DNA of 53,610 nucleotides from Nemertoderma westbladi (taxonomy: Eukaryota > Xenacoelomorpha > Nemertodermatida > Nemertodermatidae): positions 1 to 53,610 of the forward strand of contig JAUCBJ010003722.1 in assembly GCA_032718475.1 (NCBI GenBank), read 5' to 3'. Shown one piece after another: positions 44,679 to 53,610 of the stretch; position 1 is the first letter of the stretch, and each line of letters begins with the position of its first letter. A program made the position numbers and the translations under genes. Below the pieces are notes generated by a model. That model saw only the letters and a program-made list of their open reading frames with translations, was not told the origin of the DNA and did not search any database.

Positions 44679-45238
44679 CTAATAAGAATCTGCCCACTGA
44701 TCCGCCGGGGAGTCTGTATCTCGACCCTTGGATTTGGGTGACCCTAAGCCACTGATGCAATAGCTGCTCTGGGTGGCCCCCTTTCCACTACGTGATACAT
44801 GAAAGGCACGTCCCAATAATGCATCGGGATCAACACTTTCTTTCGACTTTTCTTTCTCTGTCAGCCAAAACTGATCGAATGCTTCAGTCTTCGCCTTTTG
44901 GCTACTTATACGACCAGAAAGAATAGTTGAACCCATGATTGAAGCTTTAGGGCATATCTTGGGTGTAGGCTTTCTAATCCCTGCTGATTTGAGATTCACC
45001 CCAGATGATGTGGGGCTGACACTAGACTCAAAAAGATGGGTATTATCTATATCCTACTGTCTAGCAGACCAATAACTATACTATGATCAACTGGCTGAGA
45101 TACTCCCTGATTCGGAGGGTCTGGCTGACCTACACACAGGGTTTTAGAATCCAACGGTCTGGCTGCTTGAGTAGTAGTAGTACCCGTCAGTCCGACCAAT
45201 CCTTTTTGTCTTCGAATAGCTTCACTGAGAGCCACCAA
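44679..45238 (-). pseudogene. Unrecognised ORF with one frame change
   Basis: Two minus-strand frames (45238-45047 and 44999-44679) join by one base near 45045 into about 185 codons: ALSEAIRRQKGLVGLTGTTT..., then DIDNTHLFESSVSPTSSG, then LKSAGIRKPTPKICPKA and FDQFWLTEKEKSKESVDPDA. It is polar, Ser/Lys-rich and without membrane segments. No ATG starts the first frame. The GC content is higher than the flanks, suggesting former coding sequence. I do not recognise a family; a retroelement gag-like ORF or a host exon are both possible. Confidence 0.35.
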
Positions 45239-45239
45239 A

Positions 45240-45993
45240 GCGATGGAAGTTAATTCTTACGGCATGACGAAACATAATGATTAGTGCTAAAATACATAAT
45301 AACAAATTTGATCGGAACGTTTCCTATATTATTCTATATACATCATCAGACAAGTAATACAGTAGTAATAAGGCGATTTTCATAGAATTTGAAAATATAT
45401 GCACTAGGGATATTGTAATGTAAACGAATTGTAATATTTGTAATTTTATTCAATTATTAAATTAAATTAATTATTATTTTTTTATTAAGTATTTATTATA
45501 TTAAATTAATTATCTTCTTATCTTAAAATATACTAAGCGTTCCGAAAACATTTGGTATTATGTTTTTTGCTATTGCCCAACTATATTGATCTGCTTAATG
45601 GTATTTACAGATAATTCCTTGCATGAATGGAGTATATCTCTCAGCAATGCAGTATTAATTGTCACAGTGTCGTAGTAATTAAAATTCCTACTCATTCTAG
45701 AAACTGGAAATAGCATTTGAAATACAATACAATTCGCGATTAAATATCACACACAAATAACCCCTCAATTCGCGAAAAGGATCCATTATGATCTGGTCAT
45801 AGACTATATATTTTTATTTTGACGTTTTTGTAACCTTCAACCATTTGATTTACTATTTCAACTGTATACATTGATATCAATGTAACAAAGCAGTCAATGA
45901 ATTGTTTTGCTTTGACATCCTAAAAAACTTGCAATATAATACTTGTAACTTACTAACTATTTTGACAATTAATTAACTTTTATTTTTTTCCAG
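45240..45993. other. Intergenic or intron of the GPCR gene
   Basis: AT-rich sequence ending in TTTTATTTTTTTCCAG at 45993, a strong 3' splice site, so at least the end belongs to an intron of the receptor gene. Confidence 0.6.
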
Positions 45994-46254
45994 TGAATTG
46001 GGACAAAAACTCTTACATACTCTTGGTCCTATACTCCATTGTTATCTTTGTATCAACTACACTCAATTCAACAATTGTGTTTGTGATAGCTCGTCACAAA
46101 AGTCTCCGCAATGTAACCACTACCCTAGTTCTCAACCTCAGCTGCTCTGACCTTATAGTAACTTTCATTTGCATGCCCGTTCAAATTGCTAACAAGATAT
46201 ATTTCCCCTGGATATATGGAGTCGCAATGTGTCATATTATGGGATACATACAAG
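45994..46254 (+). CDS. GPCR exon (TM1, TM2, start of TM3)
   Basis: Acceptor TTTTTTTCCAG precedes 45994 and donor CAAG|GTAATA follows 46254. The exon opens with the last two bases of a split codon, then N-W-D-K-N-S-Y. No ATG is present, so an upstream exon carries the start. TM1 has Asn in TTLNST, and TM2 has NLSCSDL with the conserved Asp. The Cys of the TM3 disulphide is in M-C-H-I-M. Confidence 0.85.
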
Positions 46255-47840
46255 GTAATAAAATAAAATAATTTCATTTAAAATAAGATTGGCACGTACC
46301 GTACACTACTTAATTCATAATAAAATATATTGGCCGCCTAATGTAATACGTTTAATATTATAAATGTTATTATTTCATTAGAAGTATGATATAAATTCCC
46401 ATTCGGGATCTAAAGTACCCCAACCACATTGAACGGTGTGGTATGGGTCGCGGTATTGGTTCTGTGGGGGAAAAACAATGTATGTAGGAGGATTGGTGTA
46501 TTATTGTCAAAGTATAAATACATAGTACTACTACTACTACTAGGTCGAGTAGGATGCTTTAATCGGTTTAGTACTCATTAGCCCTACTAAACAATACTAC
46601 TACTACTAGGTCGAGCGAACTCGGACAGTGGAAATGAGATCCTTCCAGGCTACCCAAATTACTCAATAGTTGTCGCAATTTCGTTTCTCCCAAGTTCAGT
46701 ATCCCTATCAAGTTGATCTATATATGTATGTTATGGCCGGTCGTCCACGACTACGCTTTCCATGAGTTGGTTGCCAGAGAAGTAGATCTGGTATGACCTC
46801 GTCTTTACTTCGCCAGCAGTGCCCACTGAATCTTAATCTGCGTTCACGGAGGGTGGTTGATACAGGTGGTATTGATTGGTATTGTGTGGTACTGATGTTT
46901 AGGGCTGCCCTTAGTAGTCTTGTGTAGCAACCACCAATTCGTTGTTCAAGTGATTTAGTCAGTGTCCAGGTCTCACCCCCGTATAAAAATACACTTTCCA
47001 CTGTAGCTCGAAAGAACTTAGTCTTCAGGTGCCTGGAGAGATCTGATTCCCAGATGGTATCCATTTTTGATAGAGCTACCCAAGCCTTTTTACAAAATAT
47101 ATAAAAAAATATAAAAAAAAATATAAATACATAGATTAACTAACAATTGTAGTAAAGTTTTAATGATGTATTAATTTAACAATTTTGGAACAAACTAATG
47201 ACAATTTGGTGAGATAGGCCTAATTTAATATTGACTGAATAAATAAATAATACGATTGTATCCGGTTGTTATGTATATGCTTCCATTGTGCATTATAATA
47301 TATATTATTATTTTACAGCTGTTTCAGTATCTGTTAGCGCGTTCACCTTCATGTTAATGGGGATCGATCGGTTTATTGCCATCAGACACCCGATGCATGC
47401 TCGGACTGTCTGCACACTCCGTCATGCCAGAATTGCTATTCTCACCGTCTGGATCTCTGTCGCTACCTTTTGGATTCCCAACGCAGTTTTTAAAAAGGTT
47501 TCCCCACTCCCTGATGTACCTGCATTTCTGCAACATGTTCTTGTCTGCACTGAGGAATGGCCCTCAAAGGTCAGTCAAAGAGTCTATGAGGTAATCACAT
47601 TGATCGCTTTATTCATTGCACCTATCCTAGTCATAGCATCTTCATACATTATGATCGGAACACAATTGTGGAGCAGTAATACAAGAATGTTAGGGGCGAT
47701 ATATAACTCCAAGGAGGGAAACAACATACTCCAGAGTCGGCGACGAGTTGCAAAGATTCTTCTGATTATGGCTGTTACATTCGCACTTTGTTGCTTACCT
47801 CATCAAGTTGTAATGCTTCTACTCCAGTTCTATGGTTCAG
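45994..47840 (+). CDS. Rhodopsin-class (neuropeptide-type) GPCR, two internal exons
   Basis: Seven-transmembrane receptors of this class signal through G proteins at the plasma membrane. Exon 45994-46254 encodes TM1 (YILLVLYSIVIFVSTTLNST), the first intracellular loop, TM2 with NLSCSDL, and the start of TM3 with the conserved Cys. Exon 47319-47840 joins in phase (CAA-G|CT) and encodes TM3 ending in D-R-F-I-A-I-R-H-P, TM4 with the conserved Trp, extracellular loop 2 with C-T-E-E-W-P, TM5 with FIAPILVIASSY, and TM6 with FALCCLP. The C.E.WP loop is typical of peptide receptors. The first exon(s) and TM7/tail are not found in the window. Oddities are DRF for DRY and CCLP for CWLP. Frames are clean and splice sites good, so a functional gene is likely. 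Confidence 0.85.
46600..47075 (-). pseudogene. RTE-like LINE 3' fragment in the GPCR intron
   Basis: The minus strand from 47064 reads SDLSRHLKTKFFRATVESVF, LYGGETWTLTKSLEQRIGG, RERRLRFSGHCWRSKDEV and LLLWQPTHGKRSRGRPA, the conserved C-terminal end of RTE-like proteins. After a one-base loss near 46735 it continues with DQLDRDTELG and ends near 46605 at a (TAG)n tail; the tail and last bases are duplicated at about 46525-46550. The 118-codon frame is intact, so this is a fairly young 5'-truncated copy, antisense to the receptor. Confidence 0.85.
47319..47840 (+). CDS. GPCR exon (TM3 to TM6)
   Basis: Acceptor TATTATTTTACAG precedes 47319 and donor TCAG|GTAAGG follows 47840. The 174 codons carry A-V-S-V-S-V-S-A-F-T-F (TM3), D-R-F, W in TM4, C-T-E-E-W-P in extracellular loop 2, P and Y in TM5, a third intracellular loop of about 35 residues ending QSRRRVAKILLIM, and TM6 F-A-L-C-C-L-P. 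TM7 with its NPxxY must lie on a later exon. Confidence 0.88.
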
Positions 47841-47895
47841 GTAAGGTTACTTTCATTGTTTAACTCAAGTTGTAATGCTTCTTCTACCATGGTTA

Positions 47896-48793
47896 CACCA
47901 TGTCCCAGAATATAGTGTCGTAATTCAGTGACACGCCCCCCTAATTTTTCTACAAATCTTAATGAGATTGCATGAAATTTTAAACAGAAATAGTTTCACC
48001 TCCCGACCACTGACTGGGTGAGCCAGAATTTTTATTTTTGCTTTCAATCTTTAGCTACAAGCGTTTAAAAAAGTGTCTCCAGCGATATTACACCAGTTAC
48101 ACCGCAGTTATTCTTCTACCTTATAGCTGTTTGTTGGTACCAATGGAAAGCTGGCCCTGCAAGGATTTCAAATATGTAAAACAATTTGAATTTCGTTGAA
48201 AAATTGCTGAGATATGGGCGTTCAAATGTTGCATGGTTTTGCAACGACGCGAGGCTATTTCATTCTATTTAATAAATGCATCATAATCTGGAATATTTTG
48301 TTTATCCAAATACGTAGCTGGGCAACAATGCATTACATCTTTAATCATACTATTACGTAGCTATTCATACATTTAAAAAAATGTTCCAGAATATGGTTTA
48401 TTTATTAATAGAATAAAATAGCCTCGCGTCGTTGCAAAACCATGCAACATTTGAACGCTCATATCTCAGCTATTTTTCAACGAAATTCAAATTGTTTTAC
48501 ATATTTGAAATCCTTGCAAGGCCAGCTTTCCATTGGTACAAACAAAACAGCTATAAGGTAGAAGAATAACTGCGGTATAACTGGTGTAAAATCGCTGGAG
48601 ACACTTTTTTTAAACGCTTGTATTGTAGCTAAAGATTGAAAGCAAAAATAAAAATTCTGGCTCACCCAGTCAGTGGTCGGGAGGTGAAACTATCTCTGTT
48701 TAAAATTTCATGCAATCTCATTAAGATTTGTAGAAAAATTAGGGGGGGTGGGGCGTGTCACTGAATTACGACACTATATTCTGGAACATGGTG
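47896..48793. mobile_element. 898-bp long inverted-repeat element in the GPCR intron
   Basis: The left arm (about 47896-48275) and right arm (48401-48793) are near-perfect reverse complements over about 380 bp, for example CGACGCGAGGCTATTT at 48245 and AAATAGCCTCGCGTCG at 48418. The spacer is about 125 bp. TA flanks both ends (47894-47895 and 48794-48795), matching Tc1/mariner-type target use, though the ends CACCATG...CATGGTG are not a known mariner terminus to me. No open frame. A transcript would fold into one long hairpin. Confidence 0.8.
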
Positions 48794-48799
48794 TATAGT

Positions 48800-50246
48800 G
48801 TTCAGATAGAGTTAATGTTAATGTTACTTTCATTGTTTACAATTTGTAATGGATTCGGCTGATGTTGGGGATACTGATCAGCAAAGCAAGCCTTATGCAG
48901 AGCCAATCAAAGATTTACTTACTTATATTTCCCAAGCTCTAAAAGTTTGAGTGAGATGTGAGTAAGTAAAATGAGTTCTGGTCCTTCGAACACAAATGTA
49001 TTATAAGATGGCATCAAATTTATACCATACAATGAAATAACCCTTCTATGATAATAAGAATTAATAAAACTATCTTTAATATTCTATCCTCGTCAATGCC
49101 GGTGCCACAAATTGTGCTAAATGTTTTGCTTCGTTGTCGGTATACTGCTATTTTAAGGTCTAATTTTGGTTTTGATAATTATAACTATATCCATGATCTA
49201 TTCAGTTGCCCTAAAGTGAAATTGGCTAGCTTATGTGCTTATTGTTACAAGATTCAAGAGATGTTTAGTTAAATTAGGAATTGCTTTATTATCTATATCT
49301 CTGTACACTACTAACACCTGTTATATCTTACATAGTATTTAAATTTTCTTTTCATTAAGTGCCTGTATTATTATTCTTAATGGACATTTATTGTTTTGTT
49401 TACATTGTATGTAATTACCCTTCTCAGGATTATTTGTATTTGTATTTGTACCTGGTTATTTCACTCAAAATATCTGTCAATAAACATATATATATATACA
49501 TTTTAATATCACCAATCTCACTAGTTTAGATTGGTTAGCATAGAGCAGGTTTGTGAGAACTGGTGATTCCGTTGGTCTTTAACCACATTCGGCACACGAT
49601 TCCTGTGGCAATAGCTATCCTGCTTCCTAATTCATAATATTTTATTAAATAAATATTTAAAAAAATAGAAATATAATATTGCATTTCTTATGTGCTTTCA
49701 CATGTTATAGAGGGTTTTGATTGGGATACGATGAAAAAACATAATCACGTTGGTTAGGACAATAAATTCTAAGAAATTCTCATTTCAAATTTGGCAGGAA
49801 AATTCAAGTTATTGTGCAATTTTCAAAATAATTTTTAAAATAATTAATAAAAACAATTTTCTGAATATGATTTGTATTTGAGTTTATTTATGTAATGGTT
49901 GGTTATGAATATTATGTCTAATATAATATGGACAATTGGAAATTGTCCATTTTATCAATCACTCACTGTATGCTCCATGCGATCAACATGCACAAAATCC
50001 ATCCTGTAATAACGCATGCACTGGCTTCTACAAATCTACAGAATAACAAATAAACAATTAACAAAATCTGATCAATTAACAAATCTGCAAATTTGTAAAC
50101 TTAGTAAACTACTGATAGATACGTAAGGCAAAAAAATGACATGAGTCACATGTTATGTAACTAAAGAGTTGGGGGGATATCTGATAGAAGCTACTGAATA
50201 CTTAATTTCGGCTGGGATACGTTTATTCCTTTTGTATTCCTATATC
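48800..50246. other. No confirmed gene; GPCR intron or downstream DNA
   Basis: I looked for the missing TM7 exon and did not find one. A 74-codon frame at 49048-49272, followed by T-rich DNA and CAATAAACATATATATATA near 49480, could be a LINE 3' end or a transcript 3' end, but I recognise no motif. Confidence 0.4.
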
Positions 50247-51145
50247 TGGGACCCGTGGACCGAAGAATAACTCATGGTGAATCACTGGGACCCGTGGGCC
50301 GAGGAATATCTCATGGAGAATCACTGGAACCCGTGGGCCGAGGAATATCTCATGGAGAATCACTGGGACCCGTGGGCCGAGGAATATCTCATGGAGAATC
50401 ACTGGGACCCGTGGGCCGAGGAATATCTCATGGAGAATCACTGGGACCCGTGGGCCGAGGAACATCTCATGGAGAATCACTGGGACCCGTGGGCCGAGGA
50501 ATATCTCATGGATAATCACTGGGACCCGTGGGCCGAGGAATATCTCATGGAGAATCACTGGGACCCATGGGCCGAGGAATATCTCATGGAGAATCACTGG
50601 GACCCGTGGGCCGAGGAATATCTCATGGAGAATCACTGGGACCCGTGGGCCGAGGAATATCTCATGGATAATCACTGGGACCCATGGGCCGAGGAATATC
50701 TCATGGAGAATCACTGGGACTCGTGGGCCGAGGAATATCTCATGGATAATCACTGGGACCCGTGGGCCGAGGAATATCTCATGGAGAATCACTGGGACCC
50801 ATGGGCCGAGGAATATCTCACGGAGAATCACTGGGACCCGTGGGCCGAGGAATATCTCATGGAGAATCACTGGGACCCGTGGGCCGAGGAATATCTCATG
50901 GAGAATCACTGGGACCCGTGGGCCGAGGAATATCTCATAGAGAATCACTGGGACCCGTGGGCCGAGGAATATCTCATGGAGAATCACTGGGACCCGTGGG
51001 CCGAGGAATATCTCATGGAGAATCACTGGGACCCGTGGGCCGAGGAATATCTCATGGAGAATCACTGGGACCCGTGGGCCGAGGAATATATCATGGAGAA
51101 TCACTGGGACCCGTGGGCCGAGGTATATCTCATGGAGAATCAATC
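50247..51145. repeat. 39-bp minisatellite, about 23 copies, open in several frames
   Basis: Each unit contains GAATCACTGGGACCCGTGGG and ends CCGAGGAATATCTC. Because 39 is divisible by three and the unit lacks stops, frames of about 300 codons exist on both strands: 13-residue repeats such as M-E-N-H-W-D-P-W-A-E-E-Y-L on plus and G-P-R-V-P-V-I-L-H-E-I-F-L on minus. Variants (GAGAAT/GATAAT, CCCGTG/CCCATG, CTCGTG, ACGGAG, ATAGAG, AACATC, ATATATC) fall at all codon positions and give both silent and replacement changes, so I see no coding constraint. Confidence 0.93.
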
Positions 51146-51189
51146 CTATTCTGTTGAATCACCAGAATCGCCATTGTTTGTTATATGAG

Positions 51190-53140
51190 AGGAGAATCCC
51201 TCGTCTGTAAGAAACAAGTGTCTAGTTCGGCTATGGTTCTAGCCATAAAACTGTGCCTCATACGGCGTAATAGTACCTGTTATTCCATAAAGTACTATAT
51301 AACACACCCCCAATAACTATAGAATTACTATTATTATATCAGAATTTAATGTACAATATAGTAATTTTTTCAAAATTACGGAAGTATATGGATCTCTTTC
51401 CTATAGGCCTACTATAGTGTAAATCGTTACAGGAATGTAAAAGTACCGTTCAGAATGACTGTAAGATAAACTAATATCTCAACAATATGTAATAACTATT
51501 TACATACTTGTGTGTAAAGTACCACTTTACATTGTGATGAACCGAGTGGCTTTGTTACACAAACGAACGTTAGTGAGTGAGTGATAATATAGCCACGAGG
51601 ATCAGTACACTGTAAAGTACTTTGCAACAAATATGTATGTAGTTTTATTCCAAAATTGTAACATTACGAAATGATTGTATATATATTATAAGTCATAGAA
51701 ACTGCACAAATTAAATTAGTTGCTGTATAAATAAATGTAAAAATGACATAAATTATGTTATAAATAAGTTAGCTTATATTTATGGTGGCGTTTGGAGCCA
51801 TTTAAATAGTTTATAGCTACTGGTTATTAATAGCTACCGGTAGGTAATGCAGTAGGACTATCTGGCTGTCAGGCAATTAATAATATATACTTTTAAATTA
51901 AATAAAATTTAAATAAATACTGTTAATATGGTAACCATGACGGCGTGATGTAAAGTCACTGCAATGGGACATTACAACATAATAATACACCAATCCAAGA
52001 CTAAATCTGCAGGCCAATAAAATACTGTAATGTCCTCTAAACTCATAAAGTGCTAAATAACAACTCGATGTTAATACTAACGACGTTGAGTAATGTTACA
52101 ATTTTGGAATAATAACTAAAATCATTATTGATCTTCCCGTATCAGTGTACATTCTACAATAATGTACGTACAAAGGTAATTTCTGAGAAACATTCAATCG
52201 TTGGAGATGATAAGTAACAAACTCTCAACTGTGAATTGTATGCTGCCTGATATGTGTGTATACAAAAAATTGCTTTCCCTTTTCAGTTTTCAAATATAAC
52301 TTTCCCTTCTTCCTATTATCTTAAATGTTTCAATTTTTAAACCTAACAATATCATTTTAGAGACCCATAATCTGTCACGTGCAAATCTATCACAAAATGA
52401 ATATATACATAAATATACTTATAGTGTATTTATTTAGCCATTCTAGGTAATGGGTCTCTAAAATTATAAATAATTCATTTATTCTGAAATTTGTTTTACT
52501 TAGATGAATCATGAATTTAATAAAGTGACGAAGGGATTTATTGAATTATATAACAATATATATATACAATATATATATATTATAACAATTATTAAGCGCG
52601 CTAGACCAAAAATAAAATAAAGTTACCGAAAACATCCTAATTTTTTAGTTAATAATGCTATGCCTATATTATCGACAAAATTGCACCGCCACAACTCCAT
52701 AACTCCCTTTTGTAAGCTTCTGTTCTGCATGTGCTGAACCAGTGTCCTTTAAGGACTAATAACTCAGATCCAAAAATATCAAAATATTATTTTGAGTGAA
52801 CCTTACATGAAATTTTATGGGGATTTCAAATATGCAATCGGTTTGACCATACCCCCTATACTTTTTGAGTTACATGTCGATATGTTTTGCTAGTTTTAAT
52901 ACAATTTATTGGATTAAAGCCCAAAAAGAGACAATATTTTGATGTCTTTTACCCCGAAATTAGTGAAATGTGTTCCATTGCTGAACAATGATTATATTAG
53001 TTTTGGAGGGAAATTTGAAACGTATATTATTGCCTTGTTATCCTGATATGGTGATAATACCTTTGTAAATTTATTGGATACTGCGATTAGTTCACCACAC
53101 ATACCGGTATCAGTATATATTTATTCATTACACCCTACTT
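51190..53140. other. No gene seen
   Basis: AT-rich DNA with (TA)n stretches near 52558-52590. No convincing frame, repeat or splice pair. Confidence 0.5.
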
Positions 53141-53143
53141 ATC

Positions 53144-53266
53144 ATGCCGAGACCTTCTAAAAGAAAGAAACAACGTTTGCAAGGAGGCGGAGGAGTTCTG
53201 AAGGCGACTAAGTTGGATGATCTGACAGTTGTAGCTGTAGGCCCACAGGAGAAACAACGCCAATAA
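53144..53266 (+). CDS. Small ORF, basic N-terminus (40 codons)
   Basis: ATG at 53144 opens MPRPSKRKKQRLQGGGG, then VLKATKLDDLTVVAVG, and stops at 53264-53266. A start of the form MP..SKRK.Q resembles the N-terminus of several mobile-element proteins I recall, so this could be a truncated first exon or remnant. No good splice donor follows directly. Weak call. Confidence 0.2.
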   Translation: MPRPSKRKKQRLQGGGGVLKATKLDDLTVVAVGPQEKQRQ

Positions 53267-53610
53267 TAATGTAAATATAGACGGAACCGCATTAGTGTTA
53301 TTTTTTCGGCCCCGAAATTTTTTTCAATAAAATGGTAGTATATGCCATAGAAACCTCAGAAAAAAAATTTAAGCAAATTTGTCCGGAGCGTTTCCATGGA
53401 AACCGGGCAAACATAAAATGTCTAGGTTTTGCCATGAATTAATTATTTTTTGCATCTACTACCCTATTTATTTTTATCCTATTTATATTTATTTCTAGCA
53501 CAGGTAACTATAGCAACGAGGTAAAATATATTAATATATATATATTAAATATATTTAAATAAACACTGCTGTGGAAGCTAATTTTGACACTTTTATTAGT
53601 TTTATATATT

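Noticed and set aside
48800-50200. TM7 exon of the GPCR
   Set aside because: I searched by eye for an AG-preceded frame with an NPxxY-like motif and saw none, so the missing exon must be elsewhere or too diverged to see.

Overview
The window is AT-rich animal DNA, most likely from a marine invertebrate. Three things point there: spliced coding exons with GT/AG borders, a rhodopsin-class neuropeptide-type receptor, and a repeat load typical of such genomes (CR1/jockey-like and RTE-like LINEs, tRNA-derived SINEs, PIF/Harbinger, hAT-type MITE, a Tnp2-like transposase family, long homopolymeric C/G runs). I cannot name the species. No rRNA, functional tRNA, operon or bacterial signal was found. 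I read everything by eye, so repeat boundaries are approximate unless a target-site duplication is quoted.

Layout. 1-4.8 kb: a minus-strand SINE, two juxtaposed minus-strand LINE fragments, and an interspersed repeat. 5.7-8.9 kb: a complete tRNA-SINE, a G/C hairpin, and a decayed 1.74-kb Harbinger element inserted in an old degenerate repeat. 10.4-14.9 kb: two LINE fragments, then a CR1/jockey-like LINE with a long open RT frame joined to ORF1 by an internal deletion, then a hAT-type MITE. 15.3-19.96 kb: the 3' piece of an unusual RT family, a pair of mirror-image 22-bp arrays, an RTE-like fragment and a second SINE copy. 23-27.9 kb: an inverted-repeat element, a LINE fragment, a longer pseudogene of the unusual RT family with a minisatellite beside its YIDD box, and a frameshifted CCHC gag-like gene.

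28.96-35.07 kb (minus): the most distinctive locus. It is a spliced gene with an N-terminal exon and C-terminal domain resembling DUF4806 proteins. Its main exon carries about 43 tandem copies of a 24-residue (72-bp) repeat, partly built by an 864-bp tandem duplication. A few one-base lesions suggest a recent pseudogene or assembly errors.

35.4-40.3 kb: a rearranged second copy of the CR1-like LINE and a nearly full-length Tnp2-like transposase pseudogene containing another LINE fragment. 40.6-44.05 kb (plus): a decayed member of a widespread uncharacterised invertebrate protein family, split by a LINE that itself carries a 47-bp minisatellite. 45.99-47.84 kb (plus): two internal exons of a rhodopsin-like GPCR; its introns hold an RTE fragment and an 898-bp inverted-repeat element. 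50.25-51.14 kb: a 39-bp array open in several frames. 51.2-53.6 kb: almost featureless.

The only candidates for functional host genes are the GPCR and, if its lesions are artefacts, the DUF4806-like gene. Nearly everything else is mobile-element debris and tandem arrays.
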